From positions 60,647-124,646 of the forward strand of contig CAMYKB010000002.1 of assembly GCA_947258875.1 (NCBI GenBank): DNA of 64,000 nucleotides, given 5' to 3'. Below, one piece after another: positions 39,251 through 49,057 of the stretch (positions are counted from its first letter, which is position 1; each line of letters opens with the position of its first letter). The notes under the pieces are model-generated. The model was not told the origin of the DNA. It made no database searches and saw nothing but the letters and a program-made list of their open reading frames with translations. Position numbers and translations under genes: made by a program. This DNA is from an uncultured Gammaproteobacteria bacterium. GTDB lineage: Bacteria > Pseudomonadota > Gammaproteobacteria > CAMYKB01.

Positions 39251-40462
39251 ATGATTTCAGCACCCTTGCCTGAAAACGAAGAACAACGCATCCGCGCGCT
39301 TGAGGAAGTCGGTATCCTCGATACGCTAGAGGAACAAGCCTACGACGATCTCACCCATCTGGCTGCCCAGATATGCGGGACGCCCATTGCCCTGGTGAGC
39401 TTGGTCGACAGGGATCGTCAATGGTTTAAGTCTCATTATGGGCTGGGCGCGCGCGAAACTCCGCGTGATGCTGCATTTTGTGCCCATGCCATTCTTGCCG
39501 ATGAAGTATTTGTTGTGGAGGATTCCAGTCTTGATACGCGCTTTCATGACAATCCCTTGGCAACGGGTGCGCCTCATGTCAAGTTCTATGCGGGTGCGCC
39601 GCTGATCATGCGCGATAACCTTCGCCTGGGTACGCTTTGTGTGATCGATAATGAGGCGCGTGAGTTGACGATAGCGCAAAAGCAGGCGCTCGAGGTGCTG
39701 GCGCGGCAGGTGGTAAGCCAATTGGAATTGCGTTTGAAGGTGAAGGAGTTGCAGTCTCTTGATCGAGCCAAAGACGAATTTCTTTCCATGATAAGCCATG
39801 AGCTAAGGACGCCGTTAACCTCGATCTATGGCTCTCTCGCGCTACTGAATGCTAAGACTGAGCAGCTGGATAAGCCGATGGGAAAGATGGTTACGATTGC
39901 TTATCGAAATACTGATCGACTTCTTGCCATAGTGAATGACATTCTCGATCTGTCGAAGATGGAGGCAGGAAAACTTGATATATGTGAACAGCCGGTGGAT
40001 CTGGTTTCTGTAGCCAAACAGTCAATCGAATTGAACGAGGCATATTGCGAGCAGTGCGGGTGTGAAGTCGTGCTTGATGTAAATGAGCATGGGGCGACAG
40101 TCGTAGCGCTTGGTGATGAGCAGCGTCTGTTACAGGTCTTGGGAAATCTGATTTCCAATGCCGCGAAGTTTACACATGAAGGCGATATTATTGAAATATC
40201 GCTTGTTGCGAATCCTGAAACTGCAACTATTAAGGTAACTGATCATGGCCCCGGGATACCCCGTAATGTGCAGGAATCTCTGTTTCAGAAATTCAAACAG
40301 GTGAACCCGGAAGGGCATTATAAATTTCCTGGAACCGGGCTTGGCTTGAATATCTGTAAACATATTGTTGAGCTTCATCAGGGGGACATCGATTTTGAGT
40401 CGATTCCTGGTGAACACACTACATTTTACTTTTCTCTGCCGATCGCTGAGCAAGAAATTTGA
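39251..40462 (+). CDS. GAF-domain sensor histidine kinase
   Basis: A 403-residue soluble histidine kinase. The N-terminal GAF domain (residues about 25-160, with LVSLVDRDRQWFKS and FYAGAPLIMRDNLRLGTLCVID) is followed by HisKA with the phosphorylated His183 in SHELRTPLTS and by a HATPase domain with the N-box NLISNAAKFT, DHGPGIP and GTGLGLNICK. There is no transmembrane segment, so it senses a cytosolic signal. No response regulator is adjacent, making this an orphan kinase. The start at ATG 39251 gives the MISAPLPENEEQRI..L. N-terminus that this kinase class usually shows. Confidence 0.92.
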   Translation: MISAPLPENEEQRIRALEEVGILDTLEEQAYDDLTHLAAQICGTPIALVSLVDRDRQWFKSHYGLGARETPRDAAFCAHAILADEVFVVEDSSLDTRFHDNPLATGAPHVKFYAGAPLIMRDNLRLGTLCVIDNEARELTIAQKQALEVLARQVVSQLELRLKVKELQSLDRAKDEFLSMISHELRTPLTSIYGSLALLNAKTEQLDKPMGKMVTIAYRNTDRLLAIVNDILDLSKMEAGKLDICEQPVDLVSVAKQSIELNEAYCEQCGCEVVLDVNEHGATVVALGDEQRLLQVLGNLISNAAKFTHEGDIIEISLVANPETATIKVTDHGPGIPRNVQESLFQKFKQVNPEGHYKFPGTGLGLNICKHIVELHQGDIDFESIPGEHTTFYFSLPIAEQEI

Positions 40463-40508
40463 CATCGGCGATGATCGCTATATAGGTAAGTTTCTCTAAT
40501 GCTAATAT

Positions 40509-40892
40509 ATGAAACCTTGTATGCCCTATAGCGTAGCCGCCGATATAGTCGTTGTGTTGCACCTGTTGTTTATTGTTTTTGCGGTACTCGGCGGTTTGTT
40601 GGTATTGAAATGGCAGAAGTTGATCTGGCTACATGTCCCGGCAGCGATCTGGGGGGTGTTGATCGAGTTTGCAGGCTGGATTTGTCCATTGACGCCACTC
40701 GAAAAAAAGTTGCGCGCGGCCAGTGGCAGCAATGGCTATTCGGGTGGGTTTGTCGAACACTATATCATCCCGATAATTTATCCTGCGGGCCTGACGCGTG
40801 AGGTGCAGGTCATATTGGGATTGATCGTGCTGGTTATGAATGTGGTTGTTTATGTCGTGATAATCAGGCGGAACAGGCGCCGTTCTGTTTGA
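40509..40892 (+). CDS. DUF2784 integral membrane protein
   Basis: A 127-residue protein with three or four hydrophobic segments. The DUF2784 pattern is clear: ADIVVVLHLLFIVFAVLGG at the N-terminus, W..LHVPAAIWGVLIEFAGWICPLTPLE in the centre, and EHYIIPIIYPAGLTREVQ before the last transmembrane stretch and basic tail (RRNRRRSV). The family is found in many bacteria without known function. ATG 40521 is an alternative start. It stands between the kinase gene and the convergent aat. Confidence 0.88.
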   Translation: MKPCMPYSVAADIVVVLHLLFIVFAVLGGLLVLKWQKLIWLHVPAAIWGVLIEFAGWICPLTPLEKKLRAASGSNGYSGGFVEHYIIPIIYPAGLTREVQVILGLIVLVMNVVVYVVIIRRNRRRSV

Positions 40893-40906
40893 TGGTTATC
40901 CCTATG

Positions 40907-41659
40907 CTATGTGCGTGTTTCGGAACCTTTATTCGGGTTCCAGTTGTGGGTGTCGAGGCTGACATCAACCTGCCAGGGGCTGGGTATTCCAGGGATAGCG
41001 CAAAGGGTATTGAGTGCTGACAGGAATTCGCGCCGTAACATCATTTCCGCGCCCATGCTCAAAATATGCGGTGAAGGCAGCTGACAGTCAATTAAGGGAT
41101 AACCCCATGAATGTAAATGATGGGCAAGATAAACCAGTGCAATCTTGGAGGCATCGGACTGGTGGCTGAACATAGATTCGCCAAAAAACATGCGACCTAT
41201 CGCTACACCATATAAGCCACCAATCAGATCCATGTCTTCATTCCAGATTTCAACGGAATGCGCATGTCCCATTTCATGCAGTTTGTTATAGGCGTCTTTC
41301 ATCTCTTGTGTGATCCAGGTGCCCTTGCTATCGCGCCGAGAGCCTGCACAGAACATAATGACATCACGAAAATGACGATCAAAAGTGACAGTCCATTGTT
41401 TTTTGCGCATGCTTTTACGCGTGCTGCGGGAAATGTTGATGTTTTCGGGTGCCAGTACACAGCGTGGGTTGGGTGACCACCAAAGAATTGGTTGGTCCTT
41501 TTCGTACCAGGGAAAGATGCCTAGCGGGTAGGCCTTTAACAGACGTTCCGGGCTGAGGTCACCACCTGCTGCGAGTAGGCCGTTGGGGTTATTCAGGGCG
41601 GTATGCGCGGGGGGAAAGGGCGCGTCCGGATTCTCGCTGTCCAGCCAGTAGAGCGTCAT
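40907..41659 (-). CDS. aat: Leucyl/phenylalanyl-tRNA-protein transferase
   Basis: A 250-residue aminoacyl-transferase that adds Leu or Phe to N-terminal Arg or Lys, marking proteins for the ClpS/ClpAP N-end rule pathway. Family blocks present are LLAAGGDLSPERLL, YPLGIFPWYE, PILWWSPNPRCVL, GTWITQEM and EMGHAHSVE, and the GGLYGVAIGRMFFGESMFS block in the GNAT-like core. Length is close to the E. coli protein (234) with a slightly longer C-terminus. It is alone on its strand, with 118 A+T-rich bases separating it from the GTPase genes downstream in the window. Confidence 0.95.
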   Translation of the reverse strand: MTLYWLDSENPDAPFPPAHTALNNPNGLLAAGGDLSPERLLKAYPLGIFPWYEKDQPILWWSPNPRCVLAPENINISRSTRKSMRKKQWTVTFDRHFRDVIMFCAGSRRDSKGTWITQEMKDAYNKLHEMGHAHSVEIWNEDMDLIGGLYGVAIGRMFFGESMFSHQSDASKIALVYLAHHLHSWGYPLIDCQLPSPHILSMGAEMMLRREFLSALNTLCAIPGIPSPWQVDVSLDTHNWNPNKGSETRT

Positions 41660-41778
41660 AGACGATATCGTGTATCTGCAAACACTTTGATAGTATAAAT
41701 ATTATAATAGATAAAACATTGAGTTATAAGTATTATTTAATGTGTTTTAGCTTAATTGTCGGGGTGCGGCGGCGACCA

Positions 41779-43464
41779 TCAATCCCTTGTCTCAGCGACT
41801 GCGGTAGCGAGCAATCGAGACACGCTGCTTGAGGTGTCGCCGGGCATGAATTGCAAACTGGCAGTAGCCGAGACGATTTGTTGCGCCTCATCAACAAATT
41901 GGCGGCGTTCCATTTCAAGCTCGTCTATAGCTACTAAAATGCGTTCGTGCAACCTATCAAGGCCTGCATTTAGTCCTTGGGTTAATCCACGTACCGCGGT
42001 CTTGTGTAACGATGGTTTGAGCTTATGCTTTAACAGAAAGGGCAACAACCACGCAACCGTCACCATGAGTATGCTGTTGATAGCATAATTGATACCGAGG
42101 TGATCGGCTTTACCCGTGACGCCATAATAGAAGCCGGTGACGACATGGTAGCTCACCCAGAGAAGGGCAGTCAGAGGTAATAATATACTTAATAAGTGGG
42201 CCAGCTTAAACAGGTTGCGTTGCAGGAAAGTGCCGGGTTTCGCCAACGCCTGCCGCAGTGCATTACCGGTCTCATCGTGAATCAATGCGGGCGCTGCCTC
42301 TATGAGTGGATCCAGCTGAGACCGCAATGGTTGGCTGGCGATCGCATGGCGGCTGGCGTCGACTTCCAGGCTATCCACGAAATTTTCCAGCTCAACCTGG
42401 GCCCAGTCGTCCCATAGCTCTTGTGTAGACAGTGCGGAGCTCATACTTGTCGCGTCATTAGCATTTTGTTGTTTTTTTTGCCCACCCAGTTTATTGAGAA
42501 AGCCCGATTCATGCGACGCACCTAATCTGGCGATTTGTTCAGCGTGAGTCTGTACGGGCCAACTCATTCCTGAAATGATCTTGTCATGCGTTTGTTTCCA
42601 GCGGTATGCAATGCTGCCCGTCAGTGTATCCCAGGCCGCATTGTCTGCAAATGACACGAGCCGATCGTTAATGAAGTGCTGATTATCCTCAATACGCGCC
42701 GCATAACCCAGACGTTCCAGTTCCTGTAAGCCGTGTTCCTTGAGTAGTGTATCGATGTGGGTCTGCAGGACATCAAAATCATCAGCTTTGTTATTGATGT
42801 TGTCCGGCGGGCAGCTTGTACGCAACAATATGGGGTCAGAGAAGCCAGCGTCGCGCAGAATGCAGAGCATATCGTCTAATTGTTCACTGGCAGCTTCATC
42901 CCAGTGGTTCATGACAAAAATCCAGCCGTGCCGGTGGCCACGCTGCCTTAAAACCTTCCAGCCGCTGTCATCCCGATAACGTTCCGGGCTGACAACATAA
43001 ACCAGCAAATCGATATGGGGTAACCATGCCAGTGCGAGTTCACGATTGGTAGTAACAGTGCTATCGATATCCGGCATGTCAATCCAGGCCACATTATGCT
43101 GTGCCGCATTACGGTGTTGCCTGATCTGTACTTGTTCTACTGGAAAGGCTTCGGGGAGGCGCGCCAATTCAATGGCCTCATGAATGTATACCGTGACTTC
43201 ATGTGATGTGGGCCGCTCGACACCGGTACGTGCAACAGCTTCACCTGCTAGACGGTTAAGCAGGCTGCTTTTGCCAACACCGGTGCCTCCAAAAAAACCG
43301 ACCACCAGAGGCCGCGTTTGTTTGTCGGTAAATAATTCGTCAGGAGTCTGTTTTTCCAGTAAGCGATACTCATTGAGCGTGTGCTCACTTAACCAGCCAC
43401 GTGCTTGTGCACGGCTGATCCAGTCACTGGTGCGGCTGAAATATTGATTCAGTAGGTCACTCAT
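41779..43464 (-). CDS. Membrane-associated large GTPase, second of a pair
   Basis: A 561-residue P-loop GTPase. G1 is GGTGVGKS at residues 59-66, G3 is DMPD at 129-132, and G4 reads NHWD at 186-189 in place of NKxD. About 230 helical residues follow, then two hydrophobic segments (near 437-455 and 475-495) and a basic C-terminal part. The GTPase domain plus helical stalk plus membrane hairpin resembles bacterial dynamin-like proteins, though I cannot confirm the fold. It overlaps the next GTPase gene by 8 bp, and both have the P-loop at the same position, so they are a tandem pair from an old duplication. Confidence 0.75.
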   Translation of the reverse strand: MSDLLNQYFSRTSDWISRAQARGWLSEHTLNEYRLLEKQTPDELFTDKQTRPLVVGFFGGTGVGKSSLLNRLAGEAVARTGVERPTSHEVTVYIHEAIELARLPEAFPVEQVQIRQHRNAAQHNVAWIDMPDIDSTVTTNRELALAWLPHIDLLVYVVSPERYRDDSGWKVLRQRGHRHGWIFVMNHWDEAASEQLDDMLCILRDAGFSDPILLRTSCPPDNINNKADDFDVLQTHIDTLLKEHGLQELERLGYAARIEDNQHFINDRLVSFADNAAWDTLTGSIAYRWKQTHDKIISGMSWPVQTHAEQIARLGASHESGFLNKLGGQKKQQNANDATSMSSALSTQELWDDWAQVELENFVDSLEVDASRHAIASQPLRSQLDPLIEAAPALIHDETGNALRQALAKPGTFLQRNLFKLAHLLSILLPLTALLWVSYHVVTGFYYGVTGKADHLGINYAINSILMVTVAWLLPFLLKHKLKPSLHKTAVRGLTQGLNAGLDRLHERILVAIDELEMERRQFVDEAQQIVSATASLQFMPGDTSSSVSRLLATAVAETRD

Positions 43465-45205
43465 GATTCAGTGCTGTTAGTGCCTTTTCTGCTGTGACAA
43501 GTTCATCTGCAGTGATATTGAATAACCCGGGCGCTCGCAGCTCATCAGCGACTGCATGCAGCTGCGGTTTCAGGCATAAATCGAAGACCTGTTGTTCGGC
43601 GGCATCATATTGGCGCTGTTTCAGGTCACGGGCGACTTTATTCATATAGCTGCCGAGTGCGCCTTCAGTGAGGCTGGAAGTTAATGCCAGCATTGCAGGC
43701 GCAAATAGCAGGTCATTAATTCCCAGGCCACCGCTCTTGATTGCAATTAGTATCGCCGCTGCATCTGTGGTGACTCGGGTCGCGCGCAGTGTATTCAGTA
43801 AGGCGGGTTTCTCCTGCAGACGTGCATAGAGTTGTTTGGCGGCGGCATGGACTTCGGGTTCGAAGTCTTCATGGTGGCGCTGTATAGCGGCGGTAAATTG
43901 CTCTTGAAGTGGGTCCTGCCTGTCATCGAGTTGTCGTGACAACGCCTGCCAGAATGTGTTTGCAGCTGCGAATTTCTCACACCTGCGGTTACTATCCCGT
44001 AATAGCGTGATATAGGCGTGCATCACTATTTCTGACAGTATCTGTTCTTCACCTCCCGTATCACGTGTTTTGTTGCTGCGTAAATTGTCGCGTGCCGAGG
44101 AAAGTTTTCTGGCAGGCCAGGTAAGAATGTGGCGTACACGTATCATGGGTTTAGCCAGGACAGGTAATTCCAGCAGGCTCAACAACTCAACGATGGCGCG
44201 TTTAAAGGTATCGTAACGTTGCGGATGGTCAAGATAATCCCGGCGGTAAATAGTCATTGCCTGTGCGGCAACGGTATCGATATCCTGACTCCACTGGGCA
44301 CGCGCGTGGTGTTCTTGCTGTACTGGCGCTATCCATGAGGGCCAGTATGTTTCAAGTAAACGCTTTACGCCTTGTATCCGCTGTGTGCGATCAAGGTGAT
44401 GGATATGTTCATGAATTTTATCACGCAGCAAGGTAACTTCAGCTTCCAATGTTTTTTGCTTGCCGATTTCATTGCTAAAGGGCAGGGTGATGATCTCTGT
44501 ATCGCTGATATCAGTGCCGATTTGCGTCAGGCGTTGACGCAATGAGCGGGTGATAAGATCAACAGAATCAGCAGTGATTTTGTTAAGGCATATGAGTAGC
44601 GGACGTTGCAGCAAGGTAATGAGCTTGAGTGTTTCCCATACGGCAAGATCGGAATATTTTTCCTTGCTCAGAACCAATACGATGAGATCTGCGTGAGCGC
44701 AAGTCTCGAGTACCCCCTGGCGATAGTGTTCTGCTGAGAGAGAATCGAAATCCGGAGTATCCCAGACCGCGCAAGGCGTGCCCAGTGTATTATCTTGTGC
44801 ACTATCTATAGTGGTATATGTGTAACAGTTTAATTCGTCTTTGTTGAGTAGTTCCTGTGTGGTGCGTGTACGGCCAGGGAAAAAATCGTTTAGCCACGTG
44901 GGCTCATCTGAGTCGATATCAAGCCCAAACCCCTGTGGATGTCTAGTGAAGCCGGCCAGTGGGCTGACAGTGGCGGCGTCAAGACCGAGTAATAAATTCA
45001 CAGAAGTACTCTTGCCGACCTGTGTCGGGCCGATCACCGCGACTTGTGCCGGACGCGTGCCATCCTGTTGCAGGCTAAGGATATCGCTTAATGCGGCCTC
45101 GGCCAGCGCCATGCTCGCCCTGGTTGCCGAGTCAGCTGTAGTGCCGTAACGCCGGGCCAGAGTGGCAATAAATGATTGCAGAATAGTGGTGTGTGCAATG
45201 TCCAA
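43457..45205 (-). CDS. Large GTPase, first of a pair
   Basis: A 582-residue P-loop GTPase, upstream partner of the preceding entry. G1 is GPTQVGKS at residues 59-66, G3 is DTPDFD at 149-154, and G4 is the diverged NKIT at 208-211. The C-terminal 370 residues are mostly helical and charged, with a hydrophobic stretch near residues 505-535 (DAAAILIAIKSGGLGINDLLFAPAMLALTSS) that could insert into membrane. Its stop overlaps the start of the second GTPase by 8 bp. Paired unequal GTPases are known among bacterial dynamins such as LeoBC and nostoc pairs. Function here is unknown. Confidence 0.75.
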   Translation of the reverse strand: MDIAHTTILQSFIATLARRYGTTADSATRASMALAEAALSDILSLQQDGTRPAQVAVIGPTQVGKSTSVNLLLGLDAATVSPLAGFTRHPQGFGLDIDSDEPTWLNDFFPGRTRTTQELLNKDELNCYTYTTIDSAQDNTLGTPCAVWDTPDFDSLSAEHYRQGVLETCAHADLIVLVLSKEKYSDLAVWETLKLITLLQRPLLICLNKITADSVDLITRSLRQRLTQIGTDISDTEIITLPFSNEIGKQKTLEAEVTLLRDKIHEHIHHLDRTQRIQGVKRLLETYWPSWIAPVQQEHHARAQWSQDIDTVAAQAMTIYRRDYLDHPQRYDTFKRAIVELLSLLELPVLAKPMIRVRHILTWPARKLSSARDNLRSNKTRDTGGEEQILSEIVMHAYITLLRDSNRRCEKFAAANTFWQALSRQLDDRQDPLQEQFTAAIQRHHEDFEPEVHAAAKQLYARLQEKPALLNTLRATRVTTDAAAILIAIKSGGLGINDLLFAPAMLALTSSLTEGALGSYMNKVARDLKQRQYDAAEQQVFDLCLKPQLHAVADELRAPGLFNITADELVTAEKALTALNHE

Positions 45206-45231
45206 GTCGGTACTGAGCGGTAATAGTCGAA

Positions 45232-46446
45232 TCAGTTGTCGGTGAATACAGTATGTGTTGGCGGTATCGCATCATCGCGAAACGGCGACAAATCTTTCAG
45301 GGCCTCACATTCATGTTCCATGGCGCGTTGTTCACGCTGACAGAAATCTGTAATCACGCCGCGAAATTCATCGTTAGCAATCCAATGCGCAGACCATGTT
45401 CGGGTGGGGAGAAAACCACGCCCGATTTTGTGTTCGCCCTGTGCGCCAGGCTCAAAACGCTTCAGCCCTTGCTGGATACAATAATCAATACCCTGATAAT
45501 AACAGGTTTCGAAATGCAGGCTGTGAAAGTCGTCGTCACAGCCCCAGAATCGACCATAAAGTGAATCATGACTGCGGAAATTAATGGCGCAGGCGACAAG
45601 CCTTTGCTCATGCTCAGCGAGTACCAGTACAATCTTTTCGCCCATGTGTTGCCCGATATCCTTAAAAAAATCCAGTGTCAATGTCGGTATGCCGGATTTT
45701 TTGTCGAAAGTGCTTGCGTAGAAATAATGCACTTTATTCCATAACAGCTCATCCACTTCATTGCCATGCACGATGCGTAACTTGATGCCTTGTTCGGTAA
45801 CGCGGCGCCGTTCACGTTTGACTTTTTTGCGTTTGCGGGAGCTGAAGGCTTCCATAAACTGATCAAAATTCTCGTAACCGTTGTTATGCCAATGGTATTG
45901 ACAGCCCATGCGCAACGGCAGCTTCAGATCTTTCAGGACTTGAGTGTCTTCATCCGTGGTGAATAACCAATGCATACCACTAAATTGCTGATCAGTTGCA
46001 TACTTGATTGCTTGCTGTGCCATGATCTGCTTGATCAATTTGGCGTCTACATCTGCATGGGTGTCGGGATGAGTCAGCAGGCGTGGTCCGCTCACCGGAG
46101 TATACGGCACCGCAGTGACCAGCTTGGGATAATAGTCCAGACCAGAACGCTCGTAGGCGGATGCCCACGACCAGTCGAAAACAAATTCACCATAAGAGTT
46201 GGTTTTAATATACATGGGCATGGCGCCTAACAGCACACCGTTGCTGTCCCGGATCAGAAGATGCCGCGGATACCAGCCAAATTCCTCACTTAGACAGCGG
46301 TTACGTTCCAGTGCGCCAAGAAATTCATGGCTCAGAAACGGCTCCTTATCGCCACCCAGGACATTCCATTGTACTGCGTCAACCGTGGCAAGGCTGTCTA
46401 TGATATGAACTTGTAGAGGTTCTGGTGTGTGGTCGGTGTTATCCAT
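45232..46446 (-). CDS. FemAB/GNAT-like protein (DUF482, PF04339)
   Basis: A 404-residue protein of the PF04339 family, predicted to adopt the double acyl-CoA acyltransferase (GNAT/FemAB) fold. Recognisable blocks are WNVLGGDKEPFLSHEFLGALE at the N-terminus, the Arg/Lys-rich SSRKRKKVKRERRR at about residue 205, and the C-terminal RFEPGAQGEHKIGRGFLPT..SAHWI. Activity has not been established for the family; an aminoacyl or acyl transfer is only a fold-based guess. It lies 26 bp upstream of the first GTPase gene on the same strand, so the three genes may form one unit. A palindromic element separates it from trxB. Confidence 0.85.
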   Translation of the reverse strand: MDNTDHTPEPLQVHIIDSLATVDAVQWNVLGGDKEPFLSHEFLGALERNRCLSEEFGWYPRHLLIRDSNGVLLGAMPMYIKTNSYGEFVFDWSWASAYERSGLDYYPKLVTAVPYTPVSGPRLLTHPDTHADVDAKLIKQIMAQQAIKYATDQQFSGMHWLFTTDEDTQVLKDLKLPLRMGCQYHWHNNGYENFDQFMEAFSSRKRKKVKRERRRVTEQGIKLRIVHGNEVDELLWNKVHYFYASTFDKKSGIPTLTLDFFKDIGQHMGEKIVLVLAEHEQRLVACAINFRSHDSLYGRFWGCDDDFHSLHFETCYYQGIDYCIQQGLKRFEPGAQGEHKIGRGFLPTRTWSAHWIANDEFRGVITDFCQREQRAMEHECEALKDLSPFRDDAIPPTHTVFTDN

Positions 46447-46463
46447 TTGGTTGGGCTAATAGC

Positions 46464-46654
46464 TTTCACCGCAAAGACGCAAAGGGCGCAAAGAAAAAGT
46501 AGAATAATTTTCTGGTTCCCACGGTTCCTCGTGGGAACCTATACCAAGGGTAAACGATAAGTTTAGGTATGTGTTCCCATGGAGACCATGGGAACGAGAT
46601 ATACCGGTTATTACTTGTGCTTTATTGTGTTTCTTTGCGTCCTTGGCGGTGAAA
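46464..46654. repeat. MITE-like element with terminal inverted repeats and two hairpins
   Basis: This 190-bp intergenic stretch between trxB and the FemAB-like gene is flanked by imperfect inverted repeats: left arm at 46464-46496 (TTTCACCGCAAAGACGCAAA start) and right arm at 46630-46654, whose complement starts TTTCACCGCCAAGGACGCAA. Inside are two perfect 10-bp stems: GGTTCCCACG/CGTGGGAACC (46514-46523 with 46530-46539) and GTTCCCATGG/CCATGGGAAC (46573-46582 with 46586-46595). The two hairpins share the GTTCCCA core. An ATACC/GGTAT pair lies between them. Similar CACCGC-AAAG-rich ends are widespread in proteobacterial intergenic repeats. It has no coding capacity. Confidence 0.65.
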
Positions 46655-46668
46655 TTAAGTGAAACCAG

Positions 46669-47649
<981 letters not shown>

Positions 47650-47747
47650 CTATTAATCTTTGCTGTGACAATACCAGAAGTCTGATAGCTCAAGAATTCG
47701 GGCTGCTTATGTTACGGGCTGCACAGCGTGCGGTAAAGGCGATTGAA

Positions 47748-48824
47748 ATGCATATCGGAATTCCCCGTGAGATCAAACCACTGGAAGGGCGTGTCGCGCT
47801 CATCCCCGCGGCCTGTGCCGAACTGACCCGGCAGGGCCATCATGTGAGTATTGAACGTAATGCCGGGTTGCTCAGCGGCTATCAGGATGAGGACTATGCA
47901 GCTGTAGGTGTGCACTTACGCGCTGATGCCCGCGAGTTGTATGACAATACTGAGTTGATAGTTAAGGTCAAGGAACCGGTAGATCCGGAAATCGATTATT
48001 TGCGGGCCGATCATGTGCTGTTTAGCTACCTGCATTTGGCCGCCAACCGAGAATTGGCTGAACGCCTGCTGGACATCGGTTTAACGGCGGTGGCCTTCGA
48101 GACGGTGGAAGATGGGTTCCGTTTGCCGCTGTTGGCTCCCATGAGCGAGATTGCCGGGCGTCTGTCTGTGCAGGTGGGGACGCATCTACTGCATCAACCC
48201 CAGGGCGGGCGAGGTGTGATGCTTGGCGGTTTGCCGGCTACAGAGCGGGGCAATGTGGTGGTGCTTGGCGCCGGGGTCGCTGGTGGCGCTGCCGCAACTA
48301 TGGCTGCATCCAGTGGTGCCAATGTTACGGTATTTGACAAAAAGCGTGAGCGGTTGGAGGCCATGCGCAAGCTGGGAGCGAATGTGACCGGTTTGTACGC
48401 CTTTCAACACGATATCGAGGAGGCCGTCAGCCACGCCGATCTGGTGGTCGGTGCCGTACTGATCCCGGGACGTCATGCCCCTTGCATCATCAGCCGCGAG
48501 GTGATCAGGAGCATGAATCCGGGCAGTGTGGTGGCTGATATTTCGGTCGATCAGGGCGGCTGTATCGAAACCACACGACCGACCACCTATCAAAACCCGA
48601 CTTATGTGGAAGAGGCTGTGGTGCATTTTACGGTGACCAATATGCCGGGTGCAGTGCCGCGCACGGCGTCTCAGGCCCTGTCGGCCAGCCTGCTGCCCTA
48701 TGTCTTGCGGATGATGGCGACAGACTGGCAGGTAGCAGATGGTGACCTTAGACCGGGGGTGAACATCCGCAGTGGTGAGTACGTGAATCCGGCAATCCTT
48801 GAGGAGCTGGGGAGTCCAGGCTAA
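47748..48824 (+). CDS. ald: Alanine dehydrogenase
   Basis: A 358-residue NAD-dependent L-alanine dehydrogenase, interconverting alanine and pyruvate plus ammonia. The sequence begins MHIGIPREIKPLEGRVALIP with the substrate-binding Arg and Lys, has KVKEP near residue 73, and the Rossmann motif VVLGAGVAGGAAATMA in the second domain. It is somewhat shorter than the usual 371 residues, mostly at the C-terminus. The frame is open upstream into trxB, but ATG 47748 matches the family start. The 230 bp between it and the proposed ftsK start hold a GCCGGC-type inverted repeat and a TATAAT box. Confidence 0.94.
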   Translation: MHIGIPREIKPLEGRVALIPAACAELTRQGHHVSIERNAGLLSGYQDEDYAAVGVHLRADARELYDNTELIVKVKEPVDPEIDYLRADHVLFSYLHLAANRELAERLLDIGLTAVAFETVEDGFRLPLLAPMSEIAGRLSVQVGTHLLHQPQGGRGVMLGGLPATERGNVVVLGAGVAGGAAATMAASSGANVTVFDKKRERLEAMRKLGANVTGLYAFQHDIEEAVSHADLVVGAVLIPGRHAPCIISREVIRSMNPGSVVADISVDQGGCIETTRPTTYQNPTYVEEAVVHFTVTNMPGAVPRTASQALSASLLPYVLRMMATDWQVADGDLRPGVNIRSGEYVNPAILEELGSPG

Positions 48825-48985
48825 CCACCCAATGAAGTAATTAGCGGTGCCTGAGGTTAATCCTTGCAGATAATGCTGATATCTGGCCGTATCCGGGTGG
48901 AAAAAACATAAAAACCGGCGGACGGTGCGTATCGGGGCCGGCTGAAATCACATTTTTTGCTTTTAGCCTCTGAAAAATCACAATG

Positions 48986-49018
48986 TTGACTTTTTCGGTG
49001 CATCCTTTCACTTATAAT
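48986..49018 (+). promoter_or_regulatory. Possible ftsK promoter with perfect TATAAT -10
   Basis: A perfect TATAAT lies at 49013-49018. The best upstream partner is TTGACT at 48986-48991, but the spacing is 21 bp, longer than the optimal 17, so the -35 assignment is weak. The box falls inside the reading frame if ftsK started at ATG 48983, which argues for the downstream start at 49058. Confidence 0.3.
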
Positions 49019-49057
49019 CAAGCCCTTACAATAACTAACTCAGATCAGGTTCAGGAT

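Noticed and set aside
48825..48982. Strong terminator after ald
   Set aside because: CCGGC/GCCGG and CCACCC/GGGTGG pairs exist, but the stems are short, loops are large and T-runs are not placed directly after them.
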